A stretch of DNA of 7,027 bases from Candidatus Omnitrophota bacterium (GCA_022703295.1 JAKLDX010000057.1:1-7027); one strand, 5' to 3'. Shown: positions 1 to 6,063, counted from the first letter of the stretch. Notes: generated by a model from the letters alone, not told the origin. Made by a program: numbers and translations.

Positions 1-295
1 ACTCGCCCAAAGATAAAGCAGAACGCCAATTGGAAGCGATCTTGCTGTATTCTTTTACTACCAGCCCCTCAAGAAACGGCTGGCGCGATTCCATGTCCTC
101 TTTATTTATTCCGTAATTGCCGATTAAAGGATAAGTCATCGCCACCATCTGCCCTTTGTAAGAAGGGTCAGTCAATATCTCCTGATAACCTGCCATGCTC
201 GTATTGAATACGACTTCACCGGAACTCTCACCGGCAGCGCCGAAAGATTTTCCTTTAAAAATACTCCCGTCTTCCAATGCCAATATGGCGTTCAT
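1..295 (-). CDS. carA: Carbamoyl-phosphate synthase small (glutaminase) subunit, N-terminal part, cut by window edge
   Basis: CarA hydrolyses glutamine and passes ammonia to the large subunit CarB for carbamoyl phosphate, the precursor of pyrimidines and arginine, in the cytoplasm. The visible 98 residues begin MNAILALEDG and include GEVVFNTSMAGYQEILTDPS and YPLIGNYG, which match the conserved N-terminal domain of CarA closely. The class I glutamine amidotransferase domain with its catalytic Cys-His-Glu lies outside the window, so its integrity cannot be judged. The start at 293-295 is chosen because family members begin at this point and an AGGA (303-306) sits 7 bases upstream. The gap to the pyrG stop is only 9 bases and the SD overlaps the pyrG end, so the two are almost certainly co-transcribed and perhaps translationally coupled. 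The identification is firm; the symbol carA rather than pyrAA is a naming choice. Confidence 0.95.
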   Translation of the reverse strand, partial: MNAILALEDGSIFKGKSFGAAGESSGEVVFNTSMAGYQEILTDPSYKGQMVAMTYPLIGNYGINKEDMESRQPFLEGLVVKEYSKIASNWRSALSLGE

Positions 296-304
296 GGCCT
301 ATTC

Positions 305-1906
305 CTATCCTCTTCTCAGTGCTGCCTTTATAAGCCCGCCGAACAGCGGGTGCGCCTTATCCGGCTTTGATTTGAACTCAGGATGAAATTGTACGGCGAC
401 AAAATACGGGTGCGTGGAAAGTTCGACCATCTCCACGAGGTCCCTTTTCGGGTATATGCCGGCAAAAATCATACCATATCTTGCCAGGGATTTTCTATAT
501 ATATTGTTAAATTCGTACCTGTGCCGGTGCCTTTCAGACACAATGGATTTTTTATAAAGTTTTGCCGCGATAGTGCCTTTTTTAATTCTGCACGGATACG
601 CCCCGAGACGCATGGTCCCGCCCATATTTTTTACACCCTTTTGCTCTTCAAGTAAACTTATAACGGGGTTTTTGGCGCTTTTCTTGAATTCCGTTGAATT
701 CGCGTCCTTCATGGCGCATTTATTCCTGGCAAATTCTATGACCGCGCACTGCATGCCCAGGCATATGCCCAAGAACGGTATATTATTTTCTCTGGCATAT
801 TTTATGGCTTCGATCTTTCCCTCTATTCCGCGATAGCCGAATCCGCCCGGCACCAGAATGCCCGAGACATCACTCAGAAGTTGTCGCGCCCCGCTTTTTT
901 CGATCTCTTCCGAGTCTATTTTTTTAACTATCACCTTGGTGTCGTTCTGTATACCGGCATGTATAAGTGATTCGTATATCGATTTATAAGCGTCCTGCAG
1001 GCCGATATACTTTCCCACTACCGCGATCGTGACCTTGTGGCGCGGGTTGATGGTTCTTTCTATGACTTTCTTGCGCCAGTCCTTAAGGTCTGTAGTGCCG
1101 TGCTTTAAATTGAAATGGTTCAGTATAAGCCTGTCCAATCCCTGTTCTTTGAAAATAAGCGGTATCTCGTATATAGATTCGACATCTCTGGCTTCTATGA
1201 CGGCGTCTTTCTTTACATTGCAAAACAGGGATATCTTTTCTTTTATATCGTCCGAGAGCTGCTTTTCGGTACGGCATATCAGGATATCCGGCTGTATCCC
1301 TATTTCCCGCAATTTACCTACGCTATGTTGTGTGGGCTTTGTCTTTATCTCATCGGCACTTCTGACATACGGTATTAACGTCAGGTGTACATACAATACG
1401 TTATTATATCCCTCATCCAGCCTGAACTGTCTTGCCGCTTCGACGAATGGGAGGCTCTCTATGTCACCGACCGTACCGCCTATCTCCACTATAACGATGT
1501 CGGCCCCGGAAACCTGTGATGCCTTTTTTATCCTGTCTTTTATCTCGCCGGTGATATGCGGTATGACCTGGATCGTCTTGCCGAGATAGTCGCCCCGACG
1601 CTCTTTCGATATAACCGAATTATAGACCTGGCCGGTCGTTACGTTATTAAATTTCGTCATCGTGGCCTTGGTGAACCTTTCGTAATGGCCGAGGTCCAGG
1701 TCTGTCTCAGCCCCGTCCTCGGTGACGTATACCTCACCGTGCTGATAGGGATTCATCGTTCCGGGGTCTACGTTTATGTAAGGATCAAGTTTTACCAGAG
1801 ACACTTTTAGCCCCCTGGACTCCATTATCTTACCGATAGAAGCCGAAGATATGCCCTTCCCTAGACTTGAGATCACACCGCCTGTTGTAAATATATACTT
1901 TGTCAT
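305..1906 (-). CDS. pyrG: CTP synthase
   Basis: PyrG converts UTP to CTP with ATP and glutamine, the last step of pyrimidine nucleotide synthesis. The 533-residue length is normal and the protein looks intact. The N-terminal synthetase domain (about 1-270) carries the P-loop region GGVISSLGKGIS (9-20), the segment DPYINVDPGTM (41-51) and EIGGTVGDIES (141-151). The C-terminal glutamine amidotransferase domain (about 290-533) has PGGFG (353-357), nucleophile Cys382 in GICLGMQ, and the His508/Glu510 pair in FHPE. The reading frame stays open upstream to an ATG at 1979-1981. I start at 1906 because family members begin MTKYIFTTGG and a strong SD (1914-1920) lies 7 bases upstream, whereas the extra 25 codons cover a leader hairpin. 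It has its own promoter and a candidate attenuator, and carA follows 9 bases after its stop. Confidence 0.97.
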   Translation of the reverse strand: MTKYIFTTGGVISSLGKGISSASIGKIMESRGLKVSLVKLDPYINVDPGTMNPYQHGEVYVTEDGAETDLDLGHYERFTKATMTKFNNVTTGQVYNSVISKERRGDYLGKTIQVIPHITGEIKDRIKKASQVSGADIVIVEIGGTVGDIESLPFVEAARQFRLDEGYNNVLYVHLTLIPYVRSADEIKTKPTQHSVGKLREIGIQPDILICRTEKQLSDDIKEKISLFCNVKKDAVIEARDVESIYEIPLIFKEQGLDRLILNHFNLKHGTTDLKDWRKKVIERTINPRHKVTIAVVGKYIGLQDAYKSIYESLIHAGIQNDTKVIVKKIDSEEIEKSGARQLLSDVSGILVPGGFGYRGIEGKIEAIKYARENNIPFLGICLGMQCAVIEFARNKCAMKDANSTEFKKSAKNPVISLLEEQKGVKNMGGTMRLGAYPCRIKKGTIAAKLYKKSIVSERHRHRYEFNNIYRKSLARYGMIFAGIYPKRDLVEMVELSTHPYFVAVQFHPEFKSKPDKAHPLFGGLIKAALRRG

Positions 1907-1913
1907 GTCTTTT

Positions 1914-1920
1914 TCCTCCA
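1914..1920 (-). promoter_or_regulatory. Shine-Dalgarno site that fixes the pyrG start
   Basis: TGGAGGA on the minus strand, 7 bases before the ATG at 1904-1906. It sits right after the U-rich tail of the leader hairpin and decides against the in-frame upstream ATG at 1979-1981, which has no SD. Confidence 0.85.
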
Positions 1921-1974
1921 GTATAAATAAAAATGGCGCCTTGAGGACCGATAGTTGGTCCTCAAAACGCCATT
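1921..1974 (-). terminator. Intrinsic terminator / candidate transcription attenuator in the pyrG leader
   Basis: Read on the minus strand, the arm 1974-1957 pairs with 1949-1932 over 18 continuous positions (two of them G-U) around a 7-base loop (1956-1950). A U-rich run TTTATTTATAC (1931-1921) follows. This is the form of a rho-independent terminator. It lies about 30 bases after the predicted pyrG transcription start and ends just before the pyrG SD, so it should act on pyrG transcription itself. In Bacillus and relatives pyrG is controlled by a leader terminator that responds to CTP; this layout resembles that. The same hairpin may also stop transcripts arriving from gdhA, which has no other visible terminator. 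That structure forms and terminates is likely; that it senses CTP is inference. Confidence 0.8.
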
Positions 1975-2007
1975 GTTTCATGCAGTAGTTCTACTACGAG
2001 CTACTTT

Positions 2008-2060
2008 TTTAGTATAACATATATTACGTATATGTCAATCGTTATTTTTGTTATACTAAA
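2008..2060. repeat. Nested inverted repeats spanning the pyrG promoter
   Basis: A perfect 12-base inverted repeat has arms 2008-2019 (TTTAGTATAACA) and 2049-2060 (TGTTATACTAAA), 29 bases apart. The first arm contains the pyrG -10 and the second contains the gdhA stop codon. Inside it, a second dyad ACATATA (2017-2023) / TATATGT (2029-2035) with a 5-base centre fills the space between -10 and -35. The sequence is AT-rich, so some symmetry is expected by chance, but a 12-base perfect match is unlikely to be. It could be an operator, or an RNA hairpin at the end of the gdhA message. Confidence 0.6.
2011..2038 (-). promoter_or_regulatory. Sigma70-type promoter for pyrG-carA
   Basis: On the minus strand, TTGACA (2038-2033) is a perfect -35. 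A 16-base spacer (2032-2017) and TATACT (2016-2011), a one-mismatch -10, follow. The predicted start is near G2004 or the last A of the A run at 2010-2005. The promoter begins 17 bases after the gdhA stop, so pyrG-carA can be expressed separately from the nfn-gdhA operon. A short hairpin (GTAGT/ACTAC, about 1997-1985) would form near the RNA 5' end. Unlike the Bacillus pyrG leader, the transcript does not appear to start with a G run. Confidence 0.75.
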
Positions 2061-3393
2061 CCAGCCCTTGCTCTATCATTGCGTCGGCCACCTTTACGAA
2101 TCCGGCTATATTCGCACCGTTCACGTAATTTATGTAGCCTCCCTCTTTTCCGTATTTGACGCACTTTTCGTGTATGGCTATCATTATCTCATGGAGCTTT
2201 TTGTCCACTTCTTCGCGGGACCAAGAAAGCCTCATGCTATTCTGACTCATCTCAAGCCCTGACGTTGCCACACCGCCGGCATTTGCAGCCTTGCCCGGAG
2301 CATATAGTATTTTCGCTTTCTGGAATACCCTGACGCCCTCCGGGGTGGTCGGCATGTTCGCGCCCTCGCCTATTGCCATACATCCGTTCTTAACCAGGAT
2401 TTTTGCGTCTTCCCCTGATATTTCGTTCTGGGTGGCGCTTGGGAATGCCACGTCGCACTTAACGCTCCACGGCCTCTGGTTTTCGTAATATTTGCACTTG
2501 AATTCTTTCGCGCACTCTTTTATGCGTCCCCTGCGCACGTTCTTCAATTCCATGACGCATTTCAATTCCTTATGGTCTATACCGCCTTCGTCGTGTATGA
2601 ATCCGTTAGAATCGGAAAGCGTCACGATCTTTGCGCCAAGTTCAAGAAGTTTTTCAACCGTGTACTGGGCGACGTTTCCGGATCCCGATACGGCGCAAAC
2701 CTTGCCTTTAAGTGACTCGCCTTTTGTTTTAAGCATCTCCTGCACAAAATAAACGCATCCGTATCCGGTAGCTTCGGGCCTTATGAGGCTTCCGCCCCAG
2801 CTCAAGCCCTTGCCGGTCAGGACGCCGCTGAATTCATTTTTCAGTCTTTTGTATTGGCCGAACAGGTATCCTATCTCGCGGCCGCCTACGCCTATATCCC
2901 CGGCCGGAACGTCCGTATCCGGCCCGATGTGCCTGAAGAGTTCCGTCATGAAGCTTTGGCAGAATTTCATTACTTCATTATCGGATTTTCCCTTAGGATC
3001 AAAATCCGATCCGCCCTTGGCTCCGCCCATAGGCAGGGTCGTCAGGCTGTTCTTAAATACTTGCTCAAACGCTAGAAATTTCAGTATTCCTAAATATACG
3101 CTGGGATGAAAACGTATCCCGCCTTTGTACGGGCCTATAGCGCTGTTCATCTGGATGCGGTATCCCCTGTTCACCTGGATCTCGCCGCTATCGTCCATCC
3201 ATGGAACGCGGAACATCATGACCCTCTCGGGCTCTACTATGCGCTCGAGGACCTTTTGTTCCTGGTACTTTTTATTCTTCTCAATAAAAGGCGTTAGTGA
3301 TTCCGCTACTTCCTGGACCGCCTGGTGAAATTCAGGCTCTCCGGGGTTTCTGGCTATTACCTTTGCCAGGAATTCTTCTGTCTTCTTTGACAT
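2056..3393 (-). CDS. gdhA: Glutamate dehydrogenase, NADP-type hexameric family
   Basis: GdhA catalyses reductive amination of 2-oxoglutarate with ammonia to glutamate in the cytoplasm. At 445 residues it has the usual length of the hexameric class. The N-terminal substrate domain shows GPYKGGIRFHPSV (87-99), the catalytic lysine region PMGGAKGGSDFDPKG (121-135, Lys126) and PAGDIGVGGREIG (163-175, Asp166). The nucleotide domain has SGSGNVAQY (236-244) followed by LSDSNGF (259-265), a Ser-Asp-Ser arrangement as in NADP-dependent E. coli GdhA; NADP use is inferred from that. The start at 3391-3393 follows a strong SD GGGAGGA (3400-3406, 6 bases away). An in-frame ATG at 3430-3432 overlapping the nfnB stop would add 13 residues, but it lacks an SD. 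It is the third gene after nfnA and nfnB, 35 bases downstream of nfnB, and probably uses NADPH supplied by that enzyme. Confidence 0.96.
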   Translation of the reverse strand: MSKKTEEFLAKVIARNPGEPEFHQAVQEVAESLTPFIEKNKKYQEQKVLERIVEPERVMMFRVPWMDDSGEIQVNRGYRIQMNSAIGPYKGGIRFHPSVYLGILKFLAFEQVFKNSLTTLPMGGAKGGSDFDPKGKSDNEVMKFCQSFMTELFRHIGPDTDVPAGDIGVGGREIGYLFGQYKRLKNEFSGVLTGKGLSWGGSLIRPEATGYGCVYFVQEMLKTKGESLKGKVCAVSGSGNVAQYTVEKLLELGAKIVTLSDSNGFIHDEGGIDHKELKCVMELKNVRRGRIKECAKEFKCKYYENQRPWSVKCDVAFPSATQNEISGEDAKILVKNGCMAIGEGANMPTTPEGVRVFQKAKILYAPGKAANAGGVATSGLEMSQNSMRLSWSREEVDKKLHEIMIAIHEKCVKYGKEGGYINYVNGANIAGFVKVADAMIEQGLV

Positions 3394-3428
3394 TTCTATT
3401 CCTCCCTTTTCTAGTTTTTCCCGCAACC

Positions 3429-4850
3429 TCATTGTTGCAGAAGGTATTTTATTATTGAATTGGACGCCTTCTTGGCCATACCCATGGCCTCGATGACCGT
3501 CCCCTCTCCCCCGACGATATCTCCTCCGGCGAAAACCCCTTTGGCGGAAGTCTCCATCGTTTCGGGATTAACTACAATGTCCCCGTACTTGTCTATTTTC
3601 AAAGAAGGCGTGACCTTGGTCAGTAATTCATTAGCCTTAAGTCCTATCGCGATTATAGCTATATCGCAATCCATTTCAAAATCGCTTCCTTTGATGTCTA
3701 CCGGCCTTCTCCTGCCCGAAGAATCAGGTTCGCCTAGCTCGCAGCGCAGCGCACGCATCTTCTTCACAAAACCTTTGTCGTCGCCGATAAAGGCGGTCGG
3801 CTTGACTAAAAATTCGAATTTAACGCCCTCTTCTTTTGCGTGAGCTATCTCCAGCCTCCTGGCGGGCATTTCGACTTCTGTGCGGCGGTAAACTATAGTG
3901 GTATCGGGCGCTATTTTGTTCATATTCTGCAGTCGCAGTGCCGCGCGCGCAGCATCCATGGCCGTATTCCCGCCGCCGATGATGATTATATGTTTTCCGA
4001 TGTTCACGGGGGTGTGCGCCTCCGGGAATCTGTATGCTGACATCAGATTTATTCTTGTCAGGAATTCGTTAGCTGAATATATATTGCACAGGTTCTCTCC
4101 GTCTATTCCCATGAAAGACGGGATGCCTGCGCCCAGTCCCAGGAATATCGAGGCATAGCCTTCTGCAAATAATTCGTCCAGGGTCTTTACCTTGCCTACT
4201 ATATAATTAGGCACGAACTCCGCCCCCATCTTCTTCAGGTAGTTTATCTCGAAATCAAGTATATCGCGCGGCATCCTGAAGGGCGGGATCCCGTATCTCA
4301 GCACTCCCCCGGTCTTATGAAGGCTCTCGAAAATAGTGACTTTTACTCCGGCGCGAACCAGTTCTCCGGCACAGGCAAGTCCGGCCGGGCCGGAACCTAC
4401 GACCGCCACTTTGAATTTCGATAGTTTGTTTTTGTCTTCTAATGGTATCTCCAGCTTGTTTTTCATGCCGTAATCGCCGACAAATCTTTCAAGGAAATGG
4501 ATATTTATGGCTTCAGGCGAAGCAAACGGAGAATTTTTTTTGGTAAGGACACATGCTTTCCGGCACTGGTATTCTGCCGGGCATACCCTGCCGCATATGG
4601 AAGGGAAATCATTCTTCTCTCTTATGGTGAAATATGCGCTCTTGTAATCCTTTTGAGTAATGCAATTGATGAATTTCTTTATATTGATGCCTACCGGGCA
4701 ACCGGAGGTGCATATCGGGTTCTTGCATTGCAGACACCTTCCGGCTTCGGCGAGGGCTTCGGCTTCATCGTACCCAAGGACTACCTCGGAAAAATTATTT
4801 GATCGCCTGACCGGCGCTAACTCCTTGGCTTTGACGGGTTCTTTTTTCAT
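3429..4850 (-). CDS. nfnB: NfnB / SudA-type large subunit of NADH-dependent ferredoxin:NADP oxidoreductase (GltD-like flavoprotein)
   Basis: This is the GltD-like subunit that carries the electron-bifurcating FAD, two [4Fe-4S] clusters and the NADP(H) site. It has 473 residues, a usual length. The N-terminal cluster domain has Cys39, 42, 47, 51 (CLQCKNPICTSGC) and Cys86, 90, 96, 100 (CGRVCPAEYQCRKAC). The FAD fold begins VVGSGPAGLA (150-159), the NADP fold has IIGGGNTAMDAAR (290-302) with YRR (321-323), and a C-terminal FAD contact is AGGDIVGGEGTV (441-452). Alone it could be called glutamate synthase small subunit. Here no GltB large subunit is present, and it starts 5 bases after the NfnA-type partner, so Nfn (or the related sulfide dehydrogenase Sud) is preferred. 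There is no good SD at its start (the nearest AGGA is 13 bases off), so translation is probably coupled to nfnA. Nfn versus Sud activity cannot be settled from sequence. Confidence 0.88.
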   Translation of the reverse strand: MKKEPVKAKELAPVRRSNNFSEVVLGYDEAEALAEAGRCLQCKNPICTSGCPVGINIKKFINCITQKDYKSAYFTIREKNDFPSICGRVCPAEYQCRKACVLTKKNSPFASPEAINIHFLERFVGDYGMKNKLEIPLEDKNKLSKFKVAVVGSGPAGLACAGELVRAGVKVTIFESLHKTGGVLRYGIPPFRMPRDILDFEINYLKKMGAEFVPNYIVGKVKTLDELFAEGYASIFLGLGAGIPSFMGIDGENLCNIYSANEFLTRINLMSAYRFPEAHTPVNIGKHIIIIGGGNTAMDAARAALRLQNMNKIAPDTTIVYRRTEVEMPARRLEIAHAKEEGVKFEFLVKPTAFIGDDKGFVKKMRALRCELGEPDSSGRRRPVDIKGSDFEMDCDIAIIAIGLKANELLTKVTPSLKIDKYGDIVVNPETMETSAKGVFAGGDIVGGEGTVIEAMGMAKKASNSIIKYLLQQ

Positions 4851-4855
4851 AAAAA

Positions 4856-5686
4856 TCAGATCATCCTGTCTAAATTGCAGATATGCTTTTCCTTATCCGT
4901 ATAGATCGCGTTTCTTTTGATCAGCTCGTCCCAATCTACCAGGTGGGCGTCAAATTCCGGGCCGTCTACGCAGCTGAATTTTGTCTTGCCCCCTATCGTA
5001 ACCCTGCAGCAGCCGCACATCCCGGTTGCGTCTACCATGACCGCGTTCAGCGATACTATTGTCCTGACTGCAAAATCCCTTGTAGTAAAAGCGACCTTCT
5101 TCATCATCGGTATGGGGCCTACGGCATATATCAGATCGTATTTTGATTCCGAGAGAAGCTCTCTCAGGACATCGGTCGTGAAGCCCTTTCTTTCGTAGCT
5201 TCCGTCATCTGTTGTGATAAATAATTTGCCGGACGCATCTTTTAATTCTTTTTCCAGTATCAGTAACCCTTTTGTCCTGGCCCCCAATATTGTCGTTACA
5301 TCGTTGCCGGCCGCTTTCAATGCCCTGGCAACGGGCAGTATCTCCGCGATCCCGACGCCACCGCCTACCAGTATGACTTTACCGTAATTTTTTATTTCAG
5401 TAGCGTGGCCGAGAGGCCCTACTAGGGCATATAGGGAATCGCCGGCATTTAGTTTGCCGAGCAGTCTGGTGGTCAGTCCGACTTCCTGGAATATTAAGGT
5501 GATCGTGCCGTTTTTGACATCGGCATCGACTATGGTCAGAGGTATTCTTTCTCCGTCTTCCCTGGCCATCAGGGCTACGAATTGCCCGCACTTAGCGACC
5601 CTGGCGATATTCGGAGCAAGTACGACCAGCTTTGTTACTTTCACTTCTCCGGCGCTGCAGATATTTTCTTTCGATAGTATATTCAT
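4856..5686 (-). CDS. nfnA: NfnA / SudB-type small subunit, FAD- and [2Fe-2S]-containing NADH-binding reductase
   Basis: This is the ferredoxin-NADP-reductase-like subunit that binds NADH and FAD and holds a [2Fe-2S] cluster; with NfnB it couples NADH, reduced ferredoxin and NADP+. The 276 residues show the FAD segment RIPLTI (47-52), GPLGH (90-94), the pyridine nucleotide segment VGGGVGIAEILPVA (107-120), and a C-terminal cluster motif DATGMCGCCR plus Cys239 (Asp219, Cys224, Cys227, Cys239). The run GMCGCCRV...KFSCVDGPEFD is characteristic of the Nfn/Sud small subunit and distinguishes it from the homologous PyrK, the electron-transfer subunit of dihydroorotate dehydrogenase. The start at 5684-5686 has GAGG (5691-5694) at a short 4-base spacing. 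It is the first gene of the operon, with its own promoter, candidate operator and leader terminator upstream. The gene after it is nfnB, 5 bases away. Confidence 0.9.
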   Translation of the reverse strand: MNILSKENICSAGEVKVTKLVVLAPNIARVAKCGQFVALMAREDGERIPLTIVDADVKNGTITLIFQEVGLTTRLLGKLNAGDSLYALVGPLGHATEIKNYGKVILVGGGVGIAEILPVARALKAAGNDVTTILGARTKGLLILEKELKDASGKLFITTDDGSYERKGFTTDVLRELLSESKYDLIYAVGPIPMMKKVAFTTRDFAVRTIVSLNAVMVDATGMCGCCRVTIGGKTKFSCVDGPEFDAHLVDWDELIKRNAIYTDKEKHICNLDRMI

Positions 5687-5711
5687 TATGCCTCAAAAGA
5701 TAGTAAGAAAT

Positions 5712-5728
5712 TGCCTATTTTATAGGCA
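5712..5728 (-). repeat. Small hairpin in the nfnA 5' leader
   Basis: TGCCTAT and ATAGGCA form a perfect 7-base inverted repeat with a 3-base loop, between the leader terminator and the nfnA SD. The 5' arm TGCCT could also pair with AGGCA (5693-5689), which overlaps the SD GAGG. The two pairings exclude each other, so this could influence initiation. The role is speculative. Confidence 0.4.
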
Positions 5729-5734
5729 TGTTTT

Positions 5735-5774
5735 CGAAAAAACAAAAGGGCGCCTCTTGCAAAGAGACGCCCTT
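5735..5774 (-). terminator. Intrinsic terminator / candidate attenuator in the nfnA leader
   Basis: On the minus strand, arm 5774-5762 pairs with 5758-5746 over 13 positions (one G-U) around the 3-base loop TGC. It is followed by TTGTTTTTT (5745-5737). It begins only about 15 bases after the predicted nfnA transcription start and about 50 bases before the nfnA SD. It can terminate readthrough from the pilin-DUF167 unit, but since the nfnA promoter lies upstream of it, nfnA transcripts must also pass it. That points to attenuation or a processed 5' stem. The hairpin itself is clear; its regulation is inferred. Confidence 0.82.
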
Positions 5775-5795
5775 GTCTTCTTGAAAATCAGCTAC

Positions 5796-5825
5796 ATTAT
5801 ATTAGATGCCTCTGCATCTTGTCAA
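5796..5825 (-). promoter_or_regulatory. Sigma70-type promoter for nfnA-nfnB-gdhA
   Basis: A perfect -35 TTGACA (5825-5820) and a perfect -10 TATAAT (5801-5796) are separated by 18 bases (5819-5802). The start is predicted near G5789/A5788. It lies 19 bases after the DUF167 stop. The spacer is one base longer than optimal and contains a palindrome, which fits a promoter that is held in check by a regulator. Confidence 0.82.
5804..5819. promoter_or_regulatory. Candidate operator between -35 and -10 of the nfnA promoter
   Basis: AGATGC and GCATCT are perfect 6-base arms around a 4-base centre, immediately next to the -35 and wholly inside the promoter spacer. A dimeric repressor, or a MerR-type activator that acts on long spacers, would suit this position. 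No regulator gene lies in the window, so the binding protein is unknown. Confidence 0.55.
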
Positions 5826-5844
5826 TAAGAAAATACCGCGGTGC

Positions 5845-6063
5845 TCAAAAAATCCGTATAATCTTATTCCTGCTTTTTGCGCCCCGTAAAACAGAGATCC
5901 TGCTTTTCGGCACGCCAAAAAAATCAACCAGAAGCTCTATGGCCTCTTCATTCGCCCTGCCTTCCAGGGCAGGCGATCTTACGCACACAACGAATTCTCT
6001 CTCGCTTACCTTTTTAACGCCTGTCGTCCGTGATCTGGGTTTAACTCTGACTGACAGGTTCAT
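5845..6063 (-). CDS. YggU/DUF167 family small protein
   Basis: The protein has 72 residues, slightly shorter than many members of the YggU/DUF167 family, and no established biochemical function is known. It shows the family features: N-terminal VRVKPRSR (5-12), the central segment ALEGRANEEAIELLVDFFGV (32-51) and the end SRISVLRGAKSRNKIIRI (54-71). The start at 6061-6063 is forced, because a TAA stop in the same frame directly precedes the ATG. No SD is visible, so translation probably depends on the pilin gene, whose stop is 14 bases upstream. In many genomes this family follows unrelated genes, so the pairing with a pilin need not be functional. The family call is strong; the function is unknown. 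Confidence 0.85.
   Translation of the reverse strand: MNLSVRVKPRSRTTGVKKVSEREFVVCVRSPALEGRANEEAIELLVDFFGVPKSRISVLRGAKSRNKIIRIF

Noticed and set aside
1029..1589. 186-codon plus-strand open frame inside pyrG
   Set aside because: It is antisense to a fully conserved coding region, has no recognisable motif, and its Ser/Leu-rich composition follows from the opposite strand.
1907..1981. In-frame 25-residue N-terminal extension of PyrG from the ATG at 1979-1981
   Set aside because: It has no SD, it is encoded across the leader hairpin, and CTP synthases begin at the MTKYIFTTGG segment, which has its own strong SD.
3460..3843. 127-codon plus-strand open frame inside nfnB
   Set aside because: It is a shadow of conserved NADP- and FAD-binding segments on the other strand, with no family resemblance.
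3429..4850. Reading as glutamate synthase (GOGAT) small subunit GltD
   Set aside because: There is no large subunit nearby, and the immediately coupled upstream gene is a typical Nfn/Sud small subunit with the GMCGCC cluster motif.
4856..5686. Reading as PyrK, dihydroorotate dehydrogenase electron-transfer subunit, given the nearby pyrimidine genes
   Set aside because: There is no pyrD neighbour. The sequence ending CVDGPEFD and the pairing with the NfnB-type gene favour Nfn/Sud.
5735..5774. A simple terminator serving only the pilin-DUF167 unit
   Set aside because: It cannot serve that role alone, because the consensus nfnA promoter lies upstream of it on the same strand.
5454..5828. Plus-strand open frame crossing the nfnA start and the nfnA promoter region
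   Set aside because: It runs antisense over nfnA, the terminator and the promoter, and has no SD or known motif; it is explained by chance.
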